Assembly (NCBI GenBank): GCA_003694235.1 | Contig: RFKO01000058.1 | Span: 1-5,206 of the forward strand | Direction: 5' to 3' | Length of the DNA: 5,206 nt | Origin: Anaerolineae bacterium | GTDB taxonomy: Bacteria > Chloroflexota > Anaerolineae > Anaerolineales > UBA11858 | Position numbers and translations under genes: made by a program | Notes under the pieces: generated by a model | Seen by the model: only the letters and a program-made list of their open reading frames with translations | Database searches by the model: none | Told to the model about the DNA's origin: nothing | Shown here: positions 1 through 5,206 of the stretch, one piece after another | Layout of the letters: each line of letters starts with the position of its first letter | Numbering within the stretch: the stretch's first letter is position 1

Positions 1-1086
1 CGCGGCGGCGCAGAGCTGTTGCTGCTGCGCCTGATCCCGTATCTGCAGGCTCGCGGCTTCGAGCTGAGTGTGGGTTTTTCCACTCCCGGCCCGCTGGAAG
101 ACGACTTTCGCGCCCTGGGGGTGCCGCTCTACCCGCTGCCGCGGCGCTTTCGCCTCGACCCCTTGCTGGCATGGCGGATGTTCCGGCTGGCGCGCCGCTT
201 GCGGCCGGATGTGGTGCACACACACCTGTTCAAGAGCGATTTCTTCGGACGCCCGGCCGCGCGGCTGGCAGGCGTGCCTGTGGTGGTTTCCACGCTGCAC
301 AGCGCCGACCCCTGGGCGCGCAATCCCTTGTTTGGGTGGCTATACGGCTTCACCGCGCGCTTCGCCGATCGCCTGATCGCCGTTTCGGATACGGTGCGCG
401 CCTATCATCTGCGTTACACCGCGGCGCGGCCTTCACGGGTGCTCACCATCGAGAACGGCGTGGATGTGGCGCGTTTTGAGAATGTCGCCGCGGAAGGCCG
501 GGCCTTGCGGCGCACGCTGGGGATTCCACCGGACGCACTGGTATTGGGCACAATTGGCCGTCTGGTGCCGGATAAAGGGCAGGCCTACTTTCTGCAGGCT
601 GCCGCTCGCCTGCGGAACAGGTTTCCCCAGGCGCGTTTCCTGATAGTTGGAGATGGGCCGGATGATGTCGCTTTGCGAGCTCTGGCGGAGCGGTTGAACC
701 TCGCCGATGCGGTGACGTTTACCGGCTTTCGCCAGGATATTCCTGCGCTGCTGGGTGCGATGGATGTGCTGGTGATGCCTTCGCTGCGGGAGGGGCTGCC
801 GCTTACCCTGTTGGAGGCGCTGGCGGCCGGTGTGCCGGTGGTGGCCACCGATACCGGCGGTGTGCGCGCCTTGCTGGGCGAGGAGGCCGGCCTGGTCGTA
901 CCGCCGGCTGATGTGGCTGCGCTGGTGGCGGCCTGTGAGCGTTTGCTGTCTGATGAGGCGCTGCGAGAGCGCCTGGGAGCGAGAGGCCGGTCGCTGGTGC
1001 AGACGCGCTACAGCCTGAGGCGGACGGCGGATCGGCTGGCAGCGTTGTATCTTGAACTGGCCGAGGGGCGAGGTGTGAAGTGGTGA
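1..1086 (+). CDS. GT4-family glycosyltransferase (5'-truncated by window edge)
   Basis: This is a retaining GT-B glycosyltransferase of family 4 that moves a sugar from a nucleotide-sugar donor to an acceptor at the cytoplasmic side of the membrane. Donor and acceptor cannot be read from sequence. The frame is open from base 1 and begins with GGAE (fragment codons 2-5), the glycine-rich motif normally 10-20 residues from a GT4 start, so only a short N-terminus is missing. The TTG at base 19 is therefore not the true start. Fragment codons about 1-155 form the acceptor-side Rossmann domain (VVHTHLFKSD near 71-80, ENGVD near 151-155). The C-terminal donor domain has GRLVPDKG (186-193), GDGP (217-220), and an EX7E motif with glutamates at 264 and 272 inside REGLPLTLLEA, followed by AAGVPVVATDTGG. 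It ends in TGA and overlaps the next gene by a few bases, implying one operon. The family call is very secure; the specific activity is unknown. Confidence 0.93.
   Translation, partial: RGGAELLLLRLIPYLQARGFELSVGFSTPGPLEDDFRALGVPLYPLPRRFRLDPLLAWRMFRLARRLRPDVVHTHLFKSDFFGRPAARLAGVPVVVSTLHSADPWARNPLFGWLYGFTARFADRLIAVSDTVRAYHLRYTAARPSRVLTIENGVDVARFENVAAEGRALRRTLGIPPDALVLGTIGRLVPDKGQAYFLQAAARLRNRFPQARFLIVGDGPDDVALRALAERLNLADAVTFTGFRQDIPALLGAMDVLVMPSLREGLPLTLLEALAAGVPVVATDTGGVRALLGEEAGLVVPPADVAALVAACERLLSDEALRERLGARGRSLVQTRYSLRRTADRLAALYLELAEGRGVKW
1063..1073 (+). promoter_or_regulatory. Shine-Dalgarno region for the second glycosyltransferase
   Basis: GAGGGGCGAGG lies inside the end of the upstream gene and offers two purine cores. 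The GAGG at 1070-1073 is 6 bases before the GTG at 1080 and 9 before the GTG at 1083. Either spacing works, so the site supports initiation here without deciding between the two adjacent GTG codons. The 1083 choice gives the classic four-base GTGA stop/start overlap. Confidence 0.6.
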
Positions 1087-2243
1087 AGCGACCGATACGC
1101 GTGCTCGAGGTGGTCAAATCCGGCGGCGGGGTAGGACAGTACGCCCGCTGGATCGCGGCGGGCGCCCAGGCGGAAGATTTTCGCCTGACTTTTGCCTGTC
1201 TCTCTGAAGGCGGCGAGGAGCTGGCGGCCGCGTTGAATGCTTTGGATGGCGTGCAGGCGTTCAGCATGCCCATGGCGCGTTACCGCATCGATCCCGCCGG
1301 CGACCTGAGGGTGCTTTTGCGTCTGCGCGGCCTGATGCGTTCGCAGCCCTTCGATTTGATCCACGCCCACGCCTCCAAACCGGGGTTTCTGGCCCGACTG
1401 GCGGCTCGCGGGTTGGGCATTCCGCTCATCTACTCGCCTCACTGCTTTGCTTTTCACGCCGGCGCCAACCCCCTCGTGGCTCGCCTGTGGGTGTTGCTGG
1501 AGCGTGTGGCGGCTCGCTACTGGACGACCTGTATCATGACGGTGGCCGATGCCGAGCGCGAGCTGGGGCTGGCGAACGGCGTGGGAAATGCCGCCCAGTA
1601 CTGCACCGTTCACAGCGGGGTGGTGGTGGCTGACTTCTCGCCGGATGTGGCGCGCGCCGTTGTGCGACGCTCGCTGGATGTGCCGCCGGACGCGCCGCTG
1701 GTTGGGGTGGTCGGCCGGCTGAGTCGACAGAAAAATCCGCTTAGGATGGTGGAAATCGCCCGTCAGGTGGCGGCGCAAAACCCCGAGGTGCATTTCGTCT
1801 GGGTTGGAGATGGCCCGCTGTTGGAGGACGCGAAGGCGCGGGTGCGCGCCGCGGGTCTGGAGGCTGTGTTCCACTTTGCCGGTCGGCGCGGCGATATTCC
1901 GCAGGTGTTGGCGGTGCTGGATGTGTTTGCCCTGCCGTCGTTGTGGGAGGCTTTCCCCCTCACCGTGCTGGAAGCGATGGCCGCCGGTCTGCCGGTGGTG
2001 GCAACGGCTGTGCAGGGCGTCCCTGAAGCGGTGCAGCAGGGTGAGACCGGTTTGCTGGTGCCGCCGGGGGATGTGGACGCCTTCGCGCGGGCCTTGCTCT
2101 CCCTGCTGGAAGCGAGCGAACTGCGCGCGCGCCTGGGTGAGGCGGCCAGGCGACGGGTGAGCGCTCGGTTCACCCGTCGGCAGATGTTGCGGCGATTGTT
2201 TTCTCTATACACCAATGTGGTAGAGGGCAGGGCTTTTCAATAA
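1080..2243 (+). CDS. GT4-family glycosyltransferase, second of a coupled pair
   Basis: This is a complete GT-B family 4 glycosyltransferase of 387 residues, a normal length for the family. The N-terminal domain has the glycine-rich SGGGVGQY loop (residues 14-21) and HAHASKPGFLAR (95-106). The donor-binding domain has GVVGRLSRQKNP (209-220), WVGDGP (241-246), and an EX7E motif with glutamates at 290 and 298 in WEAFPLTVLEA, followed by AAGLPVVATAVQGVPE. Where many relatives have NGVD it reads HSGVV (178-182). The C-terminal half matches the upstream enzyme segment by segment, so the two are paralogs; their N-terminal halves differ more, as expected for different acceptors. Two in-frame GTG codons (1080 and 1083) compete as start. 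The latter overlaps the upstream TGA as GTGA, and both are preceded by GAGG. Overlap with the upstream gene indicates translational coupling. A role in assembling a surface polysaccharide is inferred from context; the sugar is unknown. Confidence 0.93.
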   Translation: MVKRPIRVLEVVKSGGGVGQYARWIAAGAQAEDFRLTFACLSEGGEELAAALNALDGVQAFSMPMARYRIDPAGDLRVLLRLRGLMRSQPFDLIHAHASKPGFLARLAARGLGIPLIYSPHCFAFHAGANPLVARLWVLLERVAARYWTTCIMTVADAERELGLANGVGNAAQYCTVHSGVVVADFSPDVARAVVRRSLDVPPDAPLVGVVGRLSRQKNPLRMVEIARQVAAQNPEVHFVWVGDGPLLEDAKARVRAAGLEAVFHFAGRRGDIPQVLAVLDVFALPSLWEAFPLTVLEAMAAGLPVVATAVQGVPEAVQQGETGLLVPPGDVDAFARALLSLLEASELRARLGEAARRRVSARFTRRQMLRRLFSLYTNVVEGRAFQ

Positions 2244-2256
2244 TCAGACATTTTTA

Positions 2257-2278
2257 GGGCAACTGCTCGCAGTTGCCC
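2257..2278. repeat. Perfect 9-bp hairpin after the glycosyltransferase pair
   Basis: GGGCAACTG (2257-2265) and CAGTTGCCC (2270-2278) are exact reverse complements around a CTCG loop, starting 13 bases after the stop codon of the second glycosyltransferase. The position suits a transcript end or 3' stabiliser, but no T-tract follows on either strand, so it is not a canonical intrinsic terminator. It could equally be a dispersed palindromic repeat. Like the next hairpin it is preceded by TA and begins with GGG. Confidence 0.75.
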
Positions 2279-2322
2279 CCGCGTGCCGTGCTCTAGTCGT
2301 TTTGCTCACTCGATAGCTCATA

Positions 2323-2355
2323 GGGGTTGGCGAGGGCACTGCCCTCGCCAACCCC
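2323..2355. repeat. Perfect 15-bp hairpin, GGCGAGGG-core palindrome (copy 1), possible terminator
   Basis: The left arm (2323-2337, GGGGTTGGCGAGGGC) and right arm (2341-2355, GCCCTCGCCAACCCC) pair without mismatch around an ACT loop. A run of six T (2365-2370) starts nine bases after the stem, which is further than in a standard intrinsic terminator, so termination is possible but not certain. The core GGCGAGGG (2329-2336) and TGCCCTCGCC (2340-2349) recurs in the hairpin at 4962-4988 after the BcsB-like gene, which points to a repeat family. Confidence 0.8.
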
Positions 2356-2420
2356 AGCAGCACATTTTTTGAGGATGAGCCCAGGGTATATGCATCAATG
2401 GTGCGCCATCAACAACCTGC

Positions 2421-2444
2421 GGGAGGGTGCCTCCCACATATTTT
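2421..2444 (+). terminator. Weak terminator-like hairpin with TATTTT tail
   Basis: GGGAGG (2421-2426) pairs with CCTCCC (2430-2435) around a GTG loop, and ACATATTTT follows. The stem is short and the T-tract is interrupted, so this may only be a backup terminator or chance. It sits upstream of the promoter candidate, which would be a sensible place to separate the two transcription units. Confidence 0.3.
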
Positions 2445-2468
2445 CATGCGCCCTGGAGAGCGGAAAAT

Positions 2469-2498
2469 GTGACACAAACGGATAATCTGTGGTATGCT
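2469..2498 (+). promoter_or_regulatory. Candidate sigma-70-type promoter with extended -10 for the BcsB-like gene
   Basis: The -35 candidate GTGACA (2469-2474) matches TTGACA at five of six bases. After an 18-base spacer comes the -10 candidate TATGCT (2493-2498), four of six matches, preceded directly by TGG, which fits the extended -10 form TGN. Transcription would begin near 2505 and give a leader of about 130 bases before the ATG at 2635. The call is by eye only; promoter consensus in this organism is not known. Confidence 0.4.
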
Positions 2499-2547
2499 GA
2501 TAGAAACGGTAAGGTTTTGCTTGCTGTTTCTCCGAAACATTGTAACG

Positions 2548-2593
2548 GTCCATCCCTTTGCAGGCTGGAAACCTGCGAGAGGGCTGGTTGGAC
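2548..2593 (+). promoter_or_regulatory. 46-base imperfect hairpin in the leader of the BcsB-like gene
   Basis: Three nested helices can be drawn. GTCCA (2548-2552) pairs with TGGAC (2589-2593). CCCTTT (2554-2559) pairs with AGAGGG (2578-2583), with one G-T wobble. GCAGG (2560-2564) pairs with CCTGC (2572-2576), closing a seven-base loop CTGGAAA. A one-base bulge (2577) and an asymmetric internal loop (2553 against 2584-2588) interrupt the stem. It ends about 30 bases before the ribosome binding site. It may act as a 5'-UTR regulatory or stability element, or be a degenerate dispersed palindrome. It does not match a riboswitch class that I recognise. Confidence 0.5.
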
Positions 2594-2623
2594 AATGACT
2601 TGAAAAACTGGATAGGATAGAGC

Positions 2624-2628
2624 AGGAG
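2624..2628 (+). promoter_or_regulatory. Ribosome binding site of the BcsB-like gene
   Basis: AGGAG lies six bases before the ATG at 2635. This ideal spacing, together with the signal peptide that begins exactly at this ATG, fixes the start. Confidence 0.85.
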
Positions 2629-2634
2629 TCTGAG

Positions 2635-4887
2635 ATGAAGAAATTTTTGTTGCTTCTGTCGCTGATGCTGGGAGTGGTTTTGTTGATCACCCCGGCTTTC
2701 GCACAGGGCGAAAATCCGCCCCAGCCGACGCCCACGCTCTCTGTGGAGCAGATCGGCGATGATGTTCCCTTCAACATTCTGGGCTACAGCGAGGAAATCC
2801 TCTTTGGGCCTTTCGATACGTTTACATACACCTTCTCGCTGCCGGCCAACTGGCAGGTGAACGCCGATGCCACGCTCAATCTGGCCTTCAATGTGTTCAC
2901 CTCCGCGGGGACGACATTGGGCGCCGACCAGGGAACGCCGGTGGCGCATGTGATCGAGGGGTCGTTGCAGATTTTCGTCAACGACCAGCTGGTGGAGACG
3001 CTGGTGCTGGACCGCAGTGGCGAGCGTCAGGAGCAGATCCGTATTCCGTTGACGGCTTTGCAGGAGGTCGCGCCGGGCGAATCCCACCAGATCGCGATTG
3101 AACTGGATGCCGGCGGCAGCTGTGATGAATTCGACCTGCGCACGCGGGTGGCAATTCATCCGTATTCCAAGGTGACCTTCCCTCACGCGCTTTCCGAGCC
3201 GGTGACCAGCCTGGCCTTGCTGCCCCGCCCGATCTATCAGAACTCATTTGTGCCTGATCAGGCTGTTCTGGTTGTGCCGGATAACCCCAGCGCCGGTGAA
3301 CTGGAAGCCGCTATGGCTGTGGCCAGCGGCTTTGGCGGCATGACCAACGGCAATCTGTTGCTCACGCTTCGCACCAGCAGTCAGGTGAGTTCGGATGATT
3401 TGAGCGCCAATCATGTGATCCTGGTGGGGAAACCGGAGTCGCTGCCGTTTGCCGGTTCGGTGACCTTCCCGGCAGGCAGTTCCAGCGCTTCCTTCGCCCA
3501 GGCTGGCGCGCAGGCTGGCGACGGAGTGATTCAAATGGCGGTTTCGCCGTGGAATCCCTCTTTCGTCGTGCTGCTGGTCAGCGGGGCGGATGACGCCGGC
3601 GTGGTCAAGGCCGGCAAAGCGGTGAGCACCGGTGAAGTGCTGCCTGCGGCTCAGGAGAATCTGGCGATTGTGGCTGCCGTCAACCCGGATGTGCCCCAGA
3701 GCATCGAGTCGCGCGTGGATTACACACTGGCCGATCTGGGCTACTCCGACAAGAAGCTCTGGCGGGTTGGGTTCAGCGCAACCGAGTATCGCTTTTACAT
3801 CCCGCCGGGGAAGATGCTGGACGAAGGCGCCTACTTTGACCTGATTCTCAGTCACTCCAAGCTGCTGAACTACGATCTTTCCGGCCTGGTGGTGCAGGTC
3901 AATGGTAAAGATGTTGGCAGCGTCAAGTTCGATGACACCACGGCCGATTACACTCAACTGCGCATTGCCATCCCGACTGCCACGGTGTTCACCGGTTATA
4001 ACAAACTGCGGATCAACGCGGAGTTGATTCCCAATAACTACTGCGTGGATCCCAACCTGGGCAGCACCTGGGTGCGAATCTGGCCGGAATCCACCCTGCA
4101 TCTGCCGCTGATAGAGAGCACGGTGTTCAACGTTGCCACGACGCGCTTCGATTTGGGGCAGTTCCCCTCGCCCTTCTCGCTCAATCCGGTGTTGGGTACC
4201 ACCGCGCTGGTGGTTCCGCCCGGTGATCCGACCGCCTGGGATGTGGCCGCGCAGATCGCTTTCTATCTGGGCGACGTGGTCAACCCGAACGTCAGCGATC
4301 TGGCGGTGCATTATGCCAATGCCGTGCCCGACCAGAGCAAAGGCAGCCGGCATTTCATCCTGGTGGGCGTGCCTTCCACGCTGGACGTGTTGAGTGAGTT
4401 GAGCGCTTCTTTGCCTGCGCCGGTGGACATGAATACCAACATGGCGGCCACTGATGTGCTGCAGGTGGATTACCGCATCCCCACAGGCAGCAGTGTAGGC
4501 TACATCGAGCTGTTCAACTCGCCGTGGAACAGCAATAACGCCATCATGGCGGTGATGGGCAGTTCGGCGGATGGCCTGCGCGCGGCCGGCACGGCGCTGA
4601 CCGATGGCAATCTGCGGGCCGGGCTGGGTGGAAATTTCTCGCTGGTGTTCGAGAACCAGGTTCTCAGCGCCGATACGCGCCCGCCAGCCACCGACTATGG
4701 TTTACCGGCTTCTGCCGCCGAAGGCGAGACCTCCTCGCCGCTGGTGCCACAGACCAATGTGCCCATCCAGGGGCGGCCGGCCTGGGTGTTGCCCGCCATC
4801 GGGCTGGCGGTGGCCGGTATGGTGCTGGTGATTCTGGTCGCCGCGCTGAACGCCATGCGCCGCAGGCGGCCGGCGCGGCGGCGGTGA
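2635..4887 (+). CDS. bcsB-like: BcsB-like cellulose synthase regulatory/accessory subunit, exported and membrane-anchored
   Basis: This 750-residue protein resembles BcsB, the extracytoplasmic subunit that docks on the BcsA synthase and guides the emerging glucan. BcsB proteins are often labelled c-di-GMP-binding, although known binding is by the BcsA PilZ domain. Residues 1-23 are a signal peptide (KK, a leucine-rich core, cleavage likely after AFA), followed by a Pro/Thr-rich linker. Two similar halves follow, matching the BcsB order of carbohydrate-binding then flavodoxin-like domain, twice. Binding domains: about 45-185, ending in CDEFDLRTRVAIHPYSKVTF, and 365-492, ending in NNYC...TWVRIWPESTLHLPL. 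Flavodoxin-like domains: about 195-345 (VLVVPDNPSAGE, HVILVG, SPWN at 304-307) and 505-675 (ALVVPPGDPTAW, HFILVG, SPWN at 629-632). Residues about 716-740 form one membrane helix, followed by an arginine-rich cytoplasmic tail, as in BcsB. Length is normal for the family. No BcsA is visible, so the polymer may be cellulose or another glycan. The family call is strong; the substrate is inference. Confidence 0.88.
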   Translation: MKKFLLLLSLMLGVVLLITPAFAQGENPPQPTPTLSVEQIGDDVPFNILGYSEEILFGPFDTFTYTFSLPANWQVNADATLNLAFNVFTSAGTTLGADQGTPVAHVIEGSLQIFVNDQLVETLVLDRSGERQEQIRIPLTALQEVAPGESHQIAIELDAGGSCDEFDLRTRVAIHPYSKVTFPHALSEPVTSLALLPRPIYQNSFVPDQAVLVVPDNPSAGELEAAMAVASGFGGMTNGNLLLTLRTSSQVSSDDLSANHVILVGKPESLPFAGSVTFPAGSSSASFAQAGAQAGDGVIQMAVSPWNPSFVVLLVSGADDAGVVKAGKAVSTGEVLPAAQENLAIVAAVNPDVPQSIESRVDYTLADLGYSDKKLWRVGFSATEYRFYIPPGKMLDEGAYFDLILSHSKLLNYDLSGLVVQVNGKDVGSVKFDDTTADYTQLRIAIPTATVFTGYNKLRINAELIPNNYCVDPNLGSTWVRIWPESTLHLPLIESTVFNVATTRFDLGQFPSPFSLNPVLGTTALVVPPGDPTAWDVAAQIAFYLGDVVNPNVSDLAVHYANAVPDQSKGSRHFILVGVPSTLDVLSELSASLPAPVDMNTNMAATDVLQVDYRIPTGSSVGYIELFNSPWNSNNAIMAVMGSSADGLRAAGTALTDGNLRAGLGGNFSLVFENQVLSADTRPPATDYGLPASAAEGETSSPLVPQTNVPIQGRPAWVLPAIGLAVAGMVLVILVAALNAMRRRRPARRR

Positions 4888-4900
4888 GATTCTCGTCCCT

Positions 4901-4926
4901 CTGCCAGGGTTCCTGACATCTGGCAG
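4901..4926 (+). terminator. Possible 3' hairpin after the BcsB-like gene
   Basis: CTGCCAG (4901-4907) and CTGGCAG (4920-4926) pair over a 12-base loop, beginning 13 bases after the stop codon. No T-tract follows directly; the nearest T-run is four T at 4940-4943. It may mark a transcript end, but evidence is weak. Confidence 0.3.
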
Positions 4927-4961
4927 TCGCCGCCGCGGCTTTTCGGCCTCGGAATCGGTAA

Positions 4962-4988
4962 GCAGGCGAGGGTAATGCCCTCGCCTGC
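4962..4988. repeat. Perfect 11-bp hairpin, GGCGAGGG-core palindrome (copy 2)
   Basis: GCAGGCGAGGG (4962-4972) pairs exactly with CCCTCGCCTGC (4978-4988) around a TAATG loop. The core GGCGAGGG, three variable bases, TGCCCTCGCC is the same as in the hairpin at 2323-2355 except in the three middle bases. The outer arms differ (CA with TG here, TT with AA there) yet stay complementary in both copies, which suggests selection or inheritance of the fold. It ends only 12 bases before the ATG of the next gene. Confidence 0.75.
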
Positions 4989-5000
4989 CCGCGGCATGCT

Positions 5001-5206
5001 ATGACGACGGTCAACGCAAGGCAGCAAAAGGCGCTGTTTTTTCGTCTCTGGCGCACACATCCCATCGATCGGGCGGTCGAGGCAGTGTTGCGCGACGCTT
5101 TCCCGGAATATGCCTGGGAGGTGGTCACGTTGATGGATGTGCTGCGTACGCAGCGAAGGGTGCTGGCGCGCAACGCGCTGGAGACGGCGCGTTTGTATGC
5201 TCCCCG
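5001..5206 (+). CDS. N-terminal fragment of an unidentified, possibly glycosyltransferase-like protein
   Basis: The frame is open from 4962 and has its first start codon at ATG 5001; it runs past the window edge, giving 68 residues. The readable part has a basic N-terminus (TVNARQQKALFFRLWRTHP), an amphipathic helix (DRAVEAVLRDAFPEY, residues 23-37), then WEVVTLMDVLRTQRRVLARNALETARLY (39-66). A short strand, helix, FPEY, then a hydrophobic strand EVVTLMDVL recalls the start of GT-B glycosyltransferases in which 'FP-x-(E/H)-x-(V)-x-V' leads the second strand. The locus context agrees. The catalytic part is missing, so the call is tentative. No Shine-Dalgarno sequence is seen in the 12 bases between the hairpin at 4962-4988 and the ATG; the gene may use weak, coupled or leaderless initiation. 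The coding character (GC-rich third positions, uninterrupted frame) supports it being a real gene. Confidence 0.6.
   Translation, partial: MTTVNARQQKALFFRLWRTHPIDRAVEAVLRDAFPEYAWEVVTLMDVLRTQRRVLARNALETARLYAP

Larger units (their letters stand above)
2244..2634. other. 391-base intergenic region with several structured elements
   Basis: No convincing gene is seen in either strand of this gap. It holds, in order, a perfect 9-bp hairpin, a perfect 15-bp hairpin followed by a T-run, a 6-bp hairpin followed by TATTTT, a promoter candidate, a small GTTTC/GAAAC hairpin (2526-2538), a 46-base imperfect hairpin, and the ribosome binding site of the BcsB-like gene. A 14-base word, AACCTGCGGGAGGG (2414-2427), recurs with one mismatch at 2570-2583. 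From about 2356 to 2550 the base composition is visibly less GC-rich than the flanking genes, as expected for a regulatory region. Confidence 0.7.

Noticed and set aside
19..21. TTG at 19 as the start of the first glycosyltransferase
   Set aside because: The codons before it read RGGAEL, the conserved GT4 N-terminal motif, so the gene clearly begins upstream of the window.
1008..1874. A 288-codon open frame on the - strand spanning the glycosyltransferase junction
   Set aside because: Antisense to two overlapping, well-supported GT4 genes and without any recognisable domain.
2257..2355. A CRISPR-like or tandem repeat array
   Set aside because: The two hairpins differ in sequence and spacing, and no regular repeat-spacer pattern exists.
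2375..2485. A 36-residue open frame, ATG to TAA, on the + strand in the intergenic gap
   Set aside because: The purine run GAGG touches the ATG with no spacing, the frame runs through a hairpin, and the peptide has no membrane segment or known motif. Chance is the simpler explanation.
2588..2618. TTGGAC and TAGGAT as a promoter just before the BcsB-like gene
   Set aside because: The spacer is 19 bases and the start point would fall on the ribosome binding site. The TTGGAC also forms part of the leader hairpin.
2500..2634. A cyclic-di-GMP riboswitch in the leader of the BcsB-like gene
   Set aside because: It was considered because cellulose systems respond to c-di-GMP, but the conserved GEMM loops and receptor helix layout are not present; only a single long hairpin is seen.
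2395..3186. A 263-codon open frame on the - strand across the gap and the 5' part of the BcsB-like gene
   Set aside because: It runs antisense to a gene with a clear signal peptide, good ribosome binding site and recognisable family. Its product is rich in His, Gln and Arg with no domain pattern, typical of a shadow frame in GC-rich DNA.
3244..4353. A 369-codon open frame on the - strand inside the BcsB-like gene
   Set aside because: Long, but antisense within a secure gene; the composition (many His, Gly, Arg, Gln) and lack of motifs mark it as a GC-driven shadow.

Overview
The window is GC-rich bacterial DNA holding part of a cell-surface polysaccharide (exopolysaccharide or capsule type) biosynthesis locus. 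All genes supported here lie on the + strand. The organism cannot be identified from sequence alone. GC-rich coding, GTG start use and the style of the secreted protein (a proline/threonine-rich linker after the signal peptide, a C-terminal membrane anchor) would fit an environmental Chloroflexota, for instance Anaerolineae. That is an inference of low to moderate confidence.

Layout. Bases 1-1086 hold the 3' part of a family-4 glycosyltransferase whose start lies before the window. It overlaps a second, paralogous family-4 glycosyltransferase (1080-2243), so the two are almost certainly co-transcribed and translationally coupled. A 391-base gap (2244-2634) follows. It contains two perfect hairpins (2257-2278 and 2323-2355), a third smaller hairpin, a promoter candidate with an extended -10, and a 46-base imperfect hairpin in the presumed leader of the next gene. 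Bases 2635-4887 encode a complete 750-residue exported, membrane-anchored protein with the duplicated architecture of BcsB, the extracytoplasmic partner of cellulose synthase. A 113-base gap (4888-5000) carries another hairpin whose core nearly repeats the one at 2323-2355. At 5001 a further gene opens and runs off the window. It has no evident Shine-Dalgarno sequence and looks like the N-terminus of a glycosyltransferase-like protein.

How they may work together. The two cytoplasmic GT-B transferases would add sugars from nucleotide-sugar donors to a lipid-linked or growing glycan. The BcsB-like protein would sit outside the membrane and guide a nascent polysaccharide delivered by a BcsA-like synthase. 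No such synthase is visible in this window, so it may lie outside it. The most interesting points are the BcsB-like gene sitting among GT4 enzymes without an adjacent BcsA, its clear internal duplication, and the paired structured repeats on either side of it.
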